From Bacteroidales bacterium (GTDB lineage: Bacteria > Bacteroidota > Bacteroidia > Bacteroidales > JAADJA01), in NCBI GenBank assembly GCA_026984135.1, contig JALSSR010000124.1, positions 1 to 42,634 on the forward strand: 42,634 nucleotides of DNA, in the 5' to 3' direction. Below are positions 1 to 7,960 of this stretch, in pieces (position 1 is the stretch's first letter; each line of letters begins with the position of its first letter). The notes under the pieces were generated by a model. The model worked only from the letters and a program-made list of their open reading frames with translations. It was not told where the DNA came from and did not search any database. Position numbers and translations under genes: made by a program.

Positions 1-48
1 GATGTGGAATAGTCATTGTTAATAAAATAACAAAAAAAACTCAAATAT

Positions 49-78
49 TTTGATTGTTCTAATATTTAATTATATTTG
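49..78 (+). promoter_or_regulatory. Bacteroidota-type promoter for the aminosugar operon
   Basis: A -33-like TTTG (49-52) and a -7 box TATATTTG (71-78) are separated by 18 bases. This matches the TTTG/TAnnTTTG pattern of the Bacteroidota primary sigma factor. It lies about 105 bases upstream of the chosen start of the first gene. Seen by eye; no transcript evidence. Confidence 0.6.
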
Positions 79-183
79 CAGCCTTTAAATATAAAATACG
101 TTGTACTTTAATTTATTGATTACTAAGTGATTAGTAATTATTTTAAAAAATATTTTTATACAAAACCTTTACGGAAAGTTGTT

Positions 184-1152
184 ATGGGTCAAAATAGAAA
201 GAATATTGCTCTGATAGGAGCCGGTTACTGGGGAAAAAATCATTTAAGAAATCTTGAAAATATCGGAGTCTTGAACTGCGTTCTTGAAATCTCGGATAAA
301 ATTACCGAGCAAAGGAAATCCGATTTTCCCGGTGTTAAATTTATTAAAGATGATAAGGAAATTATCGAAAATCCGGATATTGAGGGTGTGGTAATTGCAG
401 CTCCTGCGGAACTTCATTACAAGCTTACCAAGAAATATCTTCTTGCCGGAAAAGATGTCCTTGTCGAAAAACCTTTGGCCTTGCATGTAGAAGAGGGAGA
501 GGAACTTGTAAAAATTGCAAAAGAGAAAAACAGGATATTGATGGTTGGTCATATCTTGCAATACCATTCGGCTGTTATAAAACTGAAGGATATGATTGAC
601 AGCGGCGAACTGGGACAAATCAGATATATTTACTCCAACAGATTGAATATTGGTAAATTAAGAACCGAGGAGAATGTCCTTTGGAGTTTTGCTCCGCACG
701 ATATTTCATTGATTCTTATGCTAATGGGAGGAGAAGAACCTGTCAGGGTACAGGCTCATGGCGGTTCGTATATCAATAAAAATATCTTCGATACAACCCT
801 TACGACACTTGCTTTCAAGAGCGGAGTTATGAGCCACGTTTTCGTGAGTTGGCTGCACCCTTTCAAAGAACAAAAACTGGTTGTGGTTGGCTCTGAGAAA
901 ATGGTTGTCTTCGACGATACCAGCAAGGAAAAACTATTTATTTATCCCCACAAGATAAAATGGGAAAAAGGAAAAATCCCTGTCGCCGAAAAAATGGACT
1001 TTGTCACTCTTAACCTGGAGTTGAAACAACCTCTCGAAGAAGAATTATTACATTTTGCCGAATGTGTTAAGACAAGAAAAACACCGAAAACAGACGGCGA
1101 AGAAGGATTGATGGTATTGAAAGTTTTGGAAGAAGCACAAAGTAAATTATAA
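184..1152 (+). CDS. Gfo/Idh/MocA-family NAD-dependent sugar dehydrogenase, WbpB-like
   Basis: Probably oxidises C3 of a UDP-HexNAc-uronate, the first of three steps (oxidation, transamination, N-acetylation) that make a 2,3-diacetamido uronic acid for surface polysaccharide. The N-terminus has a Rossmann motif (GAGYWGKNH). The Gfo/Idh signature EKPLA, whose lysine is usually catalytic, and the helix motif HDISL follow, then a C-terminal alpha/beta domain. At 322 residues it is normal for the family. A GTG at 127 would add 19 Lys/Phe/Tyr-rich residues; I prefer the ATG at 184 because the Rossmann strand then starts about 8 residues in. It is followed within 40 bases by an acetyltransferase and then an aminotransferase, which is the wbpB-wbpD-wbpE arrangement. 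The specific substrate is inferred from that context; the family assignment is firm. Confidence 0.85.
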   Translation: MGQNRKNIALIGAGYWGKNHLRNLENIGVLNCVLEISDKITEQRKSDFPGVKFIKDDKEIIENPDIEGVVIAAPAELHYKLTKKYLLAGKDVLVEKPLALHVEEGEELVKIAKEKNRILMVGHILQYHSAVIKLKDMIDSGELGQIRYIYSNRLNIGKLRTEENVLWSFAPHDISLILMLMGGEEPVRVQAHGGSYINKNIFDTTLTTLAFKSGVMSHVFVSWLHPFKEQKLVVVGSEKMVVFDDTSKEKLFIYPHKIKWEKGKIPVAEKMDFVTLNLELKQPLEEELLHFAECVKTRKTPKTDGEEGLMVLKVLEEAQSKL

Positions 1153-1186
1153 TTCACCGAGCAAATAATAAACAATAGATATAAAA

Positions 1187-1780
1187 ATGGAAAAGAAATT
1201 TTTTGTCCACGAAAGTTCTTACGTTGACGATAACGTGGAACTGGGAGAAGGAACCAAGGTATGGCATTTCTCTCACATACAAAGCGGAACCAAGATCGGG
1301 AAAAACTGCTCTTTGGGTCAGAGTGTAAATGTGGGTAACAATGTCACCATTGGCAATGGTGTTAAAATTCAGAACAATGTTTCGGTTTACGAAGGTGTGG
1401 AACTGGAAGATTATGTTTTCTGCGGCCCCTCAATGGTATTCACAAATGTGATGAATCCTCGCAGCGAATTTCCTCAAAGGGGAAGTGAGTTTTACCTGAA
1501 GACACTGATAAAGAAAAGTGCCTCTCTTGGTGCAAACTCAACAATTGTTTGTGGAAATACGGTCGGCAAATATGCTTTTGTGGGTGCCGGAACGGTTGTT
1601 ATCAGGGATGTGCCCGATTATGCTCTCGTGGTGGGAAATCCTGCCCGTCAGGTTGGTTGGGTTTGCGCTTGCGGAACAAAACTTGATATGACCACAAACC
1701 CCGATTCACACGAAACGGCTAAATGTCCTAAATGCGGCAGGGAGTATAAAAAAGAAGGAAATAAAGTAGAACAAATTTAA
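1187..1780 (+). CDS. Left-handed beta-helix N-acetyltransferase, WbpD-like
   Basis: Likely transfers acetyl from acetyl-CoA to the 3-amino group of the UDP-aminouronate made by its two neighbours. Most of the chain consists of hexapeptide repeats (for example [24 protein letters not shown]), which form the LbH fold of bacterial transferases, with the usual loop around [16 protein letters not shown]. The last 40 residues hold four cysteines in two pairs (CACG and CPKC), a small zinc-ribbon-like tail seen in a subset of WbpD/WlbB homologues. Length is 197 residues. It sits 34 bases after the dehydrogenase and 11 bases before the aminotransferase, so it is almost certainly in one operon. The fold is clear; the acceptor sugar is inferred from context. 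Confidence 0.85.
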   Translation: MEKKFFVHESSYVDDNVELGEGTKVWHFSHIQSGTKIGKNCSLGQSVNVGNNVTIGNGVKIQNNVSVYEGVELEDYVFCGPSMVFTNVMNPRSEFPQRGSEFYLKTLIKKSASLGANSTIVCGNTVGKYAFVGAGTVVIRDVPDYALVVGNPARQVGWVCACGTKLDMTTNPDSHETAKCPKCGREYKKEGNKVEQI

Positions 1781-1791
1781 TAACATAAGAT

Positions 1792-2904
1792 ATGCAATTT
1801 ATTGATTTAATGGCTCAACAAGCCAGAATTAAAGATAAAATAGATGCCAGAATACAGGATGTTATGGCACACGGAAAATATATTCTCGGCCCGGAAGTAA
1901 AGGAGCTTGAACAAAAACTTACCGAATTTACAGGCGCTAAATATGCCGTTGGTGTGGCAAGCGGTACCGATGCTCTGCTTATGCCTTTGATGGCTTATGA
2001 GATTGGACCCGGCGATGCGGTTTTTTGCCCTCCTTTCACGTTTATTGCCACGGCGGAAGTTGTGAAACTTCTCGGAGCAACTCCGGTATTTGTGGATATT
2101 GACGCTTCCACCTACAATATGGATGCCGCCAAATTGGAAGAAGCCGTTATTAAAGTAAAAGAAAAGGGTAAACTGAATCTTAAAGGAATCATTCCCGTTG
2201 ACCTTTTCGGTCAACCGGCTGATTATGACGAGATTAATGCCGTAGCTGATAAATACGGAATGTTTGTCCTTGAAGATGCAGCTCAGGGTTTCGGGGGAAC
2301 CTACAAAGGTAAAAAAGCCTGCTCCCTAAGCCACAGTGCAGGAACAAGTTTCTTTCCCGCAAAACCGCTCGGAACTTATGGCGACGGAGGAATGTGCTTC
2401 ACAAATGATAAGGATATTTACGAAAAACTTCTCTCCATCAGGGTTCACGGAAAGGGAACCAACAAATACGACAATGTCAGGGTGGGTCTGAACGGAAGAC
2501 TTGATACATTGATGGCGGCCATTTTGCTACCTAAGGTTGAAATCTTTGCCGAAGAAATCGAATTAAGACAGGAAGTGGCTAAAAGATATAATGAAAAGCT
2601 AAAGGATTATGTGACGGTTCCTTATGTTAAAGATGAAAATATCTCTGCCTGGGCACAATATTCCGTTTTGCATGACGACAGGGAAAAGGTAATGTCGGGT
2701 TTGAAAGAGGAAGGAATACCGACTGCCGTATATTATCCGAAACCTCTTCATTTGCAGGATGCTTTTGCCGACCTTGGTTATAAATACGGCGATTTCCCCG
2801 TAAGTGAAGATATTGCAGGTAAAATATTCAGCCTGCCGATGTATCCATATCTCGGCAAAGAAGATCAGGATAAAATTATTGAGGCCGTTAAAAAATATTC
2901 ATAG
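1792..2904 (+). CDS. DegT/DnrJ/EryC1-family PLP aminotransferase, WbpE-like
   Basis: PLP-dependent sugar aminotransferase, expected to convert the 3-keto group made by the dehydrogenase at 184 into a 3-amino group with glutamate as donor. The DegT-family landmarks are present: GVASGTDALLM near the N-terminus (phosphate binding), PPFTFIATAEV, DVDP-equivalent FVDIDAST, EDAAQGFGG (Asp to the PLP ring nitrogen), and FFPAKPLG, in which Lys191 should form the Schiff base. At 370 residues it is typical. It is the last gene of the three-gene set; after it comes a gap of about 500 bases. Confidence in the family is high. The WbpE-like substrate rests on the neighbouring WbpB- and WbpD-like genes. The epimerase that would complete a ManNAc3NAcA pathway is not in the window. 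Confidence 0.88.
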   Translation: MQFIDLMAQQARIKDKIDARIQDVMAHGKYILGPEVKELEQKLTEFTGAKYAVGVASGTDALLMPLMAYEIGPGDAVFCPPFTFIATAEVVKLLGATPVFVDIDASTYNMDAAKLEEAVIKVKEKGKLNLKGIIPVDLFGQPADYDEINAVADKYGMFVLEDAAQGFGGTYKGKKACSLSHSAGTSFFPAKPLGTYGDGGMCFTNDKDIYEKLLSIRVHGKGTNKYDNVRVGLNGRLDTLMAAILLPKVEIFAEEIELRQEVAKRYNEKLKDYVTVPYVKDENISAWAQYSVLHDDREKVMSGLKEEGIPTAVYYPKPLHLQDAFADLGYKYGDFPVSEDIAGKIFSLPMYPYLGKEDQDKIIEAVKKYS

Positions 2905-3140
2905 GCGGTGAAAAGCTTAAAGTACGGTCAACTTTAATTTATTCGGGAAAGTCGTTCCTTATTTCTATATTAATGTTTACTCAGGAGTACAATATTTGTC
3001 TGTACTGCCTGATAAGCAATAATAGCATTTGCAAAACTGTTTCCCGTAATTACGATAACCGGACCGAAACAGACAGGCAAAACGACACTTTCCCGAGCTT
3101 ATCAGATACATACAAAGCATAGTTGACGGGAAGCAACAAT

Positions 3141-3177
3141 CCGGTTTATTTATACTTACCGGGAGTAACCGGTTTTT
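3141..3177 (+). terminator. Weak candidate terminator downstream of the WbpE-like operon
   Basis: CCGGTT at 3141-3146 pairs with AACCGG at 3167-3172, with a 20-base loop, and is followed by a run of five T. The loop is long and the stem short, so this is tentative. It lies about 240 bases beyond the aminotransferase stop. Confidence 0.3.
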
Positions 3178-3278
3178 GTTATTGAAAAAAAAATGCCTCA
3201 ACAGACGAATTAATACAATCATAAATTTCAGAACGGTTTTTAATTCAAATAAAAATTAAGTCTCTTGTGAGAAAAATC

Positions 3279-3308
3279 TTTGGATTTTAAAACAAAATGC
3301 TACTTTTG
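3279..3308 (+). promoter_or_regulatory. Bacteroidota-type promoter for the UDP-sugar dehydrogenase/galE unit
   Basis: TTTG at 3279-3282 (-33) and TACTTTTG at 3301-3308 (-7) are 18 bases apart. A start near 3315 would give a leader of about 100 bases before the ATG at 3414. Confidence 0.6.
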
Positions 3309-3413
3309 TGCACTTATTAAATAAAAGGCTGTAAATAACAATATTAACAAAGTTTATTTCCTGTTTTCCCATTTAAAGAAAACAGGCTAAAAACATATAA
3401 AATTTAATAACGA

Positions 3414-4709
3414 ATGGAGATTTATCAAAAGTTAATTAATAAGGACGCCAAACTGTCTCTTGTGGGGCTTGGCTATGTCGGTCTTCCGATAGCTCTTGAA
3501 TTTGCAAAGCATATTTCCGTGATAGGTTTTGACATTAGTCCTGAGCGTATTGCAATGATGAAGAAAAAACAAGACCCCAGTGAGGAGCTTCCGGCTGAGG
3601 CATTTGATAATTGTGATATAACTTTTACCTCTGATCCGGAAGTGCTTAAGGAGGCTTCTTTTCATATAATTGCAGTCCCGACACCCATTGACGATCATAA
3701 CATGCCGGATTTGTCACCATTGATTTCGGCATCGAAAACCGTTGGTAAAATTTTGAAGAAAGGGGATTATGTTGTTTATGAGTCAACTGTTTATCCGGGA
3801 GCCACCGAAGAGGATTGTATTCCTGTTCTTGAAGAATATTCGGGATTGAAATTTCCCGTGGATTTTAAAGTTGGGTATTCACCCGAAAGAATTAATCCGG
3901 GCGATAAAGTTCATACTTTGCAAACAGTGACCAAGATAGTTTCAGGTTGTGACAAAGAATCGCTGGACAATATTGCCAAAACTTATGAGCTTGTTGTAAA
4001 AGCCGGTGTCCATCGTGCACCTACAATGAAGGTTGCCGAAGCTGCAAAAGTTATTGAAAATACTCAGCGTGATGTTAACATTGCTCTGATGAATGAGCTT
4101 TCCATCATCTTCAGCAGGATGGGAATCAACACTTTTGATGTTTTGGAAGCTGCCGGAACAAAATGGAATTTCCTGAAATTCTACCCCGGTCTTGTGGGCG
4201 GGCATTGCATTGGTGTTGACCCGTACTATTTGGCATACAAAGCAAAAGAATACAGATATCATCCCCAAATCATCAATTCCGGAAGGTTTGTAAATGACTC
4301 TATGGGCTTTTATATTGCAAAACAACTGGTCAAAAAGATGATTGACAAGGGTAAGAAAATCCTTAATTCCAAAGTTTTGGTTATGGGTGTTACCTTTAAG
4401 GAGAATGTTAGCGACTTACGTAATTCAAAGGTCGTTGATCTTATTAACGAGTTGAAATCTTACGGTGTGATGGTTGATGTTACCGATCCCTTTGCATCTT
4501 CAAAGGAGGTCAAAAAAGAGTACGGCTTTGAACTGGTTGACGATATTTCGGATGACTATAATGCCGTTGTTGTTGCCGTCTCGCACGATAATTATCTTAA
4601 CCTTGATGAGAACTATTTCAAATCCATTACCACTAAAAATGCAGTTCTTGTTGATGTTAAAGGACTTTACAGAAATAAGATTAATGATTTGACTTACTGG
4701 AGTTTATAA
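3414..4709 (+). CDS. UDP-N-acetylhexosamine 6-dehydrogenase, TviB/WbpO-like
   Basis: NAD-dependent four-electron oxidation of the C6 hydroxyl of UDP-GlcNAc or UDP-GalNAc to the uronic acid, the supply step for aminouronate sugars such as the one implied by genes 184-2904. Domains in order: N-terminal Rossmann domain (GLGYVGLPIA), a central dimerisation region (KVAEAAKVIENTQRDVNIA), the catalytic segment GGHCIGVDPYYL with Cys265 as nucleophile, and a C-terminal UDP-binding domain beginning around VLVMGVTFKENVSDLRNS. At 431 residues it is full length. The pattern (YSPERINPGDKVH, KWNFLKFYPGLVGGHC) is that of the TviB/VipA/WbpO branch rather than UDP-glucose dehydrogenase. galE starts one base after its stop, so they are co-transcribed. 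Which HexNAc is used cannot be decided here. Confidence 0.9.
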   Translation: MEIYQKLINKDAKLSLVGLGYVGLPIALEFAKHISVIGFDISPERIAMMKKKQDPSEELPAEAFDNCDITFTSDPEVLKEASFHIIAVPTPIDDHNMPDLSPLISASKTVGKILKKGDYVVYESTVYPGATEEDCIPVLEEYSGLKFPVDFKVGYSPERINPGDKVHTLQTVTKIVSGCDKESLDNIAKTYELVVKAGVHRAPTMKVAEAAKVIENTQRDVNIALMNELSIIFSRMGINTFDVLEAAGTKWNFLKFYPGLVGGHCIGVDPYYLAYKAKEYRYHPQIINSGRFVNDSMGFYIAKQLVKKMIDKGKKILNSKVLVMGVTFKENVSDLRNSKVVDLINELKSYGVMVDVTDPFASSKEVKKEYGFELVDDISDDYNAVVVAVSHDNYLNLDENYFKSITTKNAVLVDVKGLYRNKINDLTYWSL

Positions 4710-4710
4710 T

Positions 4711-5730
4711 ATGAAAATTCTTGTTACAGGAGGCACCGGATATATTGGATCTCATACGGTTGTTGAGTTACAGCAAAGCGGATATGAGGTAATTATTATT
4801 GATAACCTTTCAAATTCTTACGAAAGTGTAGTAGATAATATTGAAAAAATTACCGGTACAAAACCCGGCTTTGAAAAGATTGATTTAACAGATGCAGGTA
4901 AGACAATTGATTTTTTTAAAAGGCATTCCGATATTTCGGGAGTTATTCATTTTGCAGCGTTGAAGGCTGTCGGTGAATCGGTTGAAAAACCTCTTCTTTA
5001 TTACAGGAATAATCTTAATTCGCTTATAAACGTCCTTGAAGGGATGGCTTTATCCGGTGTTGAAAATATTGTATTTTCTTCATCCTGCACTGTTTACGGA
5101 CAACCGGATGTGCTGCCGGTTACGGAAAAAGCACCCATCAAAAAAGCCTGGTCACCTTATGCTAACACAAAACAGATTGCGGAAGAGATCATCGAATTTA
5201 CAACCAATGTGAAAAATATCAAGGGCATATTACTTAGATATTTCAATCCAATAGGTGCACACGAATCGGCTCTTATAGGAGAGTTGCCCATTGGCATACC
5301 CAATAATCTGGTTCCGTTCATCACTCAAACAGCAATTGGAAAAAGGGAATTACTGAGGGTTTTCGGTGATGACTACGATACTCCCGACGGTACGGCAATA
5401 CGCGATTATATCCACGTCGTTGACCTTGCAAAAGCACACGTGATAGCCATTGACCGTATGCTTGGCGGAAAGAGTAAAGATAAAGTCGAAATGTTCAATC
5501 TCGGTACTGGAAACGGCTTCTCGGTTCTGGAAGTGATTAAATCGTTTGAAAAGGTTTCGGGAGAAAAGCTAAATTATAAAATAGTTGATAGAAGACCGGG
5601 TGATATTGAAAAAGTGTGGGCAGATACGACATTTGCAAATGAAGAGCTTGGCTGGAAAGCGGAAAAAGGCATTGACGAAATGATGCTGTCGGCCTGGAAT
5701 TGGGAGAAGGCTTTGCAGGAAATAGGGTGA
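4711..5730 (+). CDS. galE: UDP-glucose 4-epimerase
   Basis: Interconverts UDP-glucose and UDP-galactose (possibly the N-acetyl forms) in the cytoplasm through a transient 4-keto intermediate held on bound NAD. It is an extended SDR: glycine motif GGTGYIGSHT at the N-terminus, FSSSCTVYG with the catalytic Ser/Thr, and YANTK with Tyr150 and Lys154. The GalE-type middle and end follow (RYFNPIGAHESALIGE, GTAIRDYIHVVDLA, NLGTGNGFSVLEVI). Its 339 residues match the family. It begins one base after the upstream dehydrogenase, which implies translational coupling. The 86-base gap after it contains a short tandem repeat, then rfbB. Confidence 0.93.
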   Translation: MKILVTGGTGYIGSHTVVELQQSGYEVIIIDNLSNSYESVVDNIEKITGTKPGFEKIDLTDAGKTIDFFKRHSDISGVIHFAALKAVGESVEKPLLYYRNNLNSLINVLEGMALSGVENIVFSSSCTVYGQPDVLPVTEKAPIKKAWSPYANTKQIAEEIIEFTTNVKNIKGILLRYFNPIGAHESALIGELPIGIPNNLVPFITQTAIGKRELLRVFGDDYDTPDGTAIRDYIHVVDLAKAHVIAIDRMLGGKSKDKVEMFNLGTGNGFSVLEVIKSFEKVSGEKLNYKIVDRRPGDIEKVWADTTFANEELGWKAEKGIDEMMLSAWNWEKALQEIG

Positions 5731-5734
5731 TTGT

Positions 5735-5790
5735 GTTTGGAGGTTTCAAGTTTGGAGGTTTCAGGTTTGGAAGTTTTTAGGTTTGGAAGG
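5735..5790 (+). repeat. Short 15-base tandem repeat between galE and rfbB
   Basis: About four copies of a 15-16 base unit starting GTTTGGA lie head to tail at 5735, 5750, 5765 and 5781. The first two are identical except for the last base and the later two have drifted. They fill most of the 86-base intergenic gap. No function is evident. Confidence 0.7.
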
Positions 5791-5816
5791 AATGAAAAGA
5801 ACAAATAATAGAGTAA

Positions 5817-6872
5817 ATGAAAAACATATTAATCACAGGAGGGGCCGGATTTATCGGTTCTCATGTTGTCAGACTCTTTGTTAACAAATATACTGATTAT
5901 CATATTGTTAATCTTGATAAGCTTACCTACGCCGGAAACCTTGAGAATCTGAAAGATGTTGAAAACAAATCCAATTACGAATTTGTAAAAGGAGATATTG
6001 TTGATGGTGATTTTGTAGAAAAACTGTTTGATAAGTATCGGTTTGACGGAGTTATACACCTTGCTGCCGAATCGCATGTTGACCGTTCCATTACCAATCC
6101 TATGGAGTTCATTTTCACAAATATTGTGGGAACGGTAAATCTTTTGAATGCGGCTAAGGTACTGTGGAGTGAAAATCCGGAAGGCAAAAGGTTTTATCAT
6201 ATTTCTACGGATGAAGTTTACGGTTCGCTTGGTGAAAACGGAATTTTTACGGAAGAGACCGCTTATGCACCCCACAGTCCCTATTCGGCGTCAAAAGCAA
6301 GTGCCGACCACCTTGTGCGGGCATATCACGATACTTACGGACTACCTGTCGTTATCTCAAACTGTTCAAATAACTACGGCTCGTACCAGTTCCCTGAAAA
6401 ACTTATTCCATTGTTTATCAATAATATAAAAAACAATAAACCGCTACCGGTTTACGGAAAGGGAATAAATGTGAGAGACTGGCTTTTTGTAGAAGACCAT
6501 GCAGCAGCAATTGATATTATCTTTCATAAAGGAAAAACAGGCGAAACATATAACATCGGTGGCAACAACGAATGGAAAAATATTGACCTCATTAAAAAGA
6601 TGTGTGAAATAATGGACCGGAAACTCGGTCGAAAGGCGGGAACTTCCGAAAAATTGATAACATACGTTAAAGACAGAGCAGGACATGATTTGAGGTATGC
6701 CATTGACTCGTCGAAACTGCAAAGTGAACTCGGTTGGAAACCCTCTCTTAATTTTGAAGAGGGCCTTGAAAAAACAATTGACTGGTATCTTCAAAATGAG
6801 AAGTGGTTGGAAAACGTTACAAGCGGTGATTATAAGAAATATTACGAAGAGCAATATGGCCGGCAAAAATAG
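5817..6872 (+). CDS. rfbB: dTDP-glucose 4,6-dehydratase
   Basis: Converts dTDP-glucose to dTDP-4-keto-6-deoxyglucose, the branch point for dTDP-rhamnose and other deoxysugars. Extended SDR with GGAGFIGSHVVR at the N-terminus, DKLTYAGNLENL (the diagnostic RmlB loop), LAAESHVDRSI, HISTDEVYGSLG with the catalytic Asp-Glu pair, and YSASK with Tyr156 and Lys160. NNYGSYQFPEKLIPL and GINVRDWLFVEDH are also RmlB hallmarks. At 351 residues it is normal. The enzyme that feeds it (rfbA) is about 19 kb away on the other strand; rfbC and rfbD are not in the window. It lies 86 bases after galE in the same direction, perhaps in the same transcript. Confidence 0.95.
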   Translation: MKNILITGGAGFIGSHVVRLFVNKYTDYHIVNLDKLTYAGNLENLKDVENKSNYEFVKGDIVDGDFVEKLFDKYRFDGVIHLAAESHVDRSITNPMEFIFTNIVGTVNLLNAAKVLWSENPEGKRFYHISTDEVYGSLGENGIFTEETAYAPHSPYSASKASADHLVRAYHDTYGLPVVISNCSNNYGSYQFPEKLIPLFINNIKNNKPLPVYGKGINVRDWLFVEDHAAAIDIIFHKGKTGETYNIGGNNEWKNIDLIKKMCEIMDRKLGRKAGTSEKLITYVKDRAGHDLRYAIDSSKLQSELGWKPSLNFEEGLEKTIDWYLQNEKWLENVTSGDYKKYYEEQYGRQK

Positions 6873-6922
6873 ATGATTTTCCATTTTTAATTAAGGCACA
6901 TATTTCATAACATATTTTTTTA

Positions 6923-6938
6923 TAACTTTGTACTTTTG
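6923..6938 (+). promoter_or_regulatory. Two abutting -7 boxes ahead of the nucleotidyltransferase
   Basis: TAACTTTG (6923-6930) is followed directly by TACTTTTG (6931-6938), both matching TAnnTTTG. The ATG at 6952 is only 13 bases past the second box, so the mRNA would have almost no 5' leader. No clear -33 element was seen. Confidence 0.5.
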
Positions 6939-6951
6939 TAACAATATTGAA

Positions 6952-7287
6952 ATGGATTTCCAAAGCAAATATATTGACAAAATAACTGATAAACTCAAGT
7001 TGGAAGAATCAATTAAAAATGTTTATCTTTTTGGTAGTTATGCATCGGGAAATCCCGATAAAAATAGTGATATTGATTTATTGGTGATTTTGAAAAGAGA
7101 AGGTTTTCTGAAAAAATATGAAGAGAGAATAGGATATAGAACAAACCTTTATAAAGTGTTATACGATATAAATAAAAAAATAGCGATTGATATTTTAGTT
7201 TATACTCCGGAAGAATGGCAACTTTTAAAAACTTCCGGTGGTTCTTTTCACAGAGAAATCAGGAATAATTCTATTAAGTTGATATAA
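6952..7287 (+). CDS. MNT-type minimal nucleotidyltransferase
   Basis: A 111-residue minimal nucleotidyltransferase of the polymerase-beta superfamily. The core is GSYASG (residues 28-33), then SDIDLLV with Asp40 and Asp42, and a third acidic residue Asp80 in AIDILVYT, so the metal-binding triad is intact. Related proteins usually pair with a HEPN protein and AMPylate it as an antitoxin, or act alone with unknown substrates. No HEPN-like gene is adjacent: next comes a transposase 40 bases downstream. An upstream TTG at 6928 lies inside the promoter box and is unlikely to be the start; the ATG at 6952 is used. AT-rich like the transposase that follows, so it may have arrived with it. Confidence 0.8.
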   Translation: MDFQSKYIDKITDKLKLEESIKNVYLFGSYASGNPDKNSDIDLLVILKREGFLKKYEERIGYRTNLYKVLYDINKKIAIDILVYTPEEWQLLKTSGGSFHREIRNNSIKLI

Positions 7288-7327
7288 AGATGAATGAAGT
7301 TTTTGTTCAGGTCAAATTTTTCGGAAA

Positions 7328-7951
7328 ATGATATTTGAAGAAGGTGCTTTTTATCACGTTTATACACAAGGGAATAACAGGAGAAAGGTTTTTTTTTCAC
7401 GTAGGAATTATAAATTCTTTTATGAAAAAATAAGAAAACATGTTTACCCATACTGTGATATTCTTGCTTATTGCCTAATGCCAAATCATTTTCATATTCT
7501 TATTATGGCAAATAATGAAACCGTGAAAACAAAAAAAATAGGTAAACATAAAATTGAAAAAAACATTTTGTCAGAAAGTGTAAGGGTGATGTTAAGTAGC
7601 TATTCACAGGCTATAAATAAACAGGAAGGGTTTTCTGGTTCACTTTTCAGACAAAATATAAAGTTTAAAAAACTGGGAAATGACAACTATTGGGGTGTTT
7701 CCAAAAGATATTATAATCATAACGATGTTTATACCTGTTTAAGCTATATACACCAGAATCCCGTTAAAGCTCATTTAGTAAAGCGTATGGAAGACTGGGA
7801 ATTTTCGTCGTTTAGAGATTATGCCTCTTTAAGGGAAGATCATATGATTAATAAAGAACTGGCATATGAAGTTGCTAACTTAGATAAAGATAATTTTTTA
7901 GATCAGGCTTATTCGGATTTGCCTGATGACATAATAGAAAGGATTTTTTAG
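7328..7951 (+). CDS. REP-associated tyrosine transposase (RAYT), Y1_Tnp/HUH family
   Basis: A single-domain HUH nuclease of the TnpA-REP (RAYT) group, which cuts and rejoins single-stranded DNA at REP hairpins. The metal-binding HUH motif is MPNHFHILI with His54 and His56. The probable nucleophile is Tyr92 in the helix LSSYSQAIN. Other family landmarks are YHVYTQGNNR at the N-terminus, GSLFRQN, and YIHQNPVKAHLV followed by WEFSSFRDY. At 207 residues it is complete, with no frameshift. It is not flanked by IS200/IS605 partners such as TnpB. Immediately downstream (7961-8020) lie two inverted REP-like hairpins, which is what this class would act on. Lower GC than the metabolic genes on either side suggests acquisition. 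Confidence 0.88.
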   Translation: MIFEEGAFYHVYTQGNNRRKVFFSRRNYKFFYEKIRKHVYPYCDILAYCLMPNHFHILIMANNETVKTKKIGKHKIEKNILSESVRVMLSSYSQAINKQEGFSGSLFRQNIKFKKLGNDNYWGVSKRYYNHNDVYTCLSYIHQNPVKAHLVKRMEDWEFSSFRDYASLREDHMINKELAYEVANLDKDNFLDQAYSDLPDDIIERIF

Positions 7952-7960
7952 GTTTTATAA

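Larger units (their letters stand above)
2905..3413. other. 509-base intergenic region with several inverted repeats
   Basis: No credible gene. It holds a perfect 10-base dyad TCGGGAAAGT (2943-2952) / ACTTTCCCGA (3087-3096), extended by CGTT/AACG. It also holds CTGATAAGC (3009-3017) / GCTTATCAG (3097-3105), TGTCTGT (2997-3003) / ACAGACA (3069-3075), and a terminator-like CCGGTT (3141-3146) / AACCGG (3167-3172) followed by five T. The right end carries the promoter of the dehydrogenase gene. It could be a structured RNA, a transcription end with a long 3' tail, or a decayed mobile element. Confidence 0.5.

Noticed and set aside
127-183. GTG start that would add 19 residues to the first dehydrogenase
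   Set aside because: The extra Lys/Phe/Tyr-rich peptide precedes a standard Rossmann start; the ATG at 184 fits the family better. Not fully excluded.
2977-3222. 81-codon cysteine-rich open frame on the minus strand
   Set aside because: It lies in the intergenic region with inverted repeats, has no recognisable domain and no promoter or credible start, and its composition looks like translated noncoding DNA.
5829-6275. 148-codon minus-strand frame over rfbB
   Set aside because: The sense strand is clearly rfbB with all its catalytic motifs; the antisense frame has no family features.
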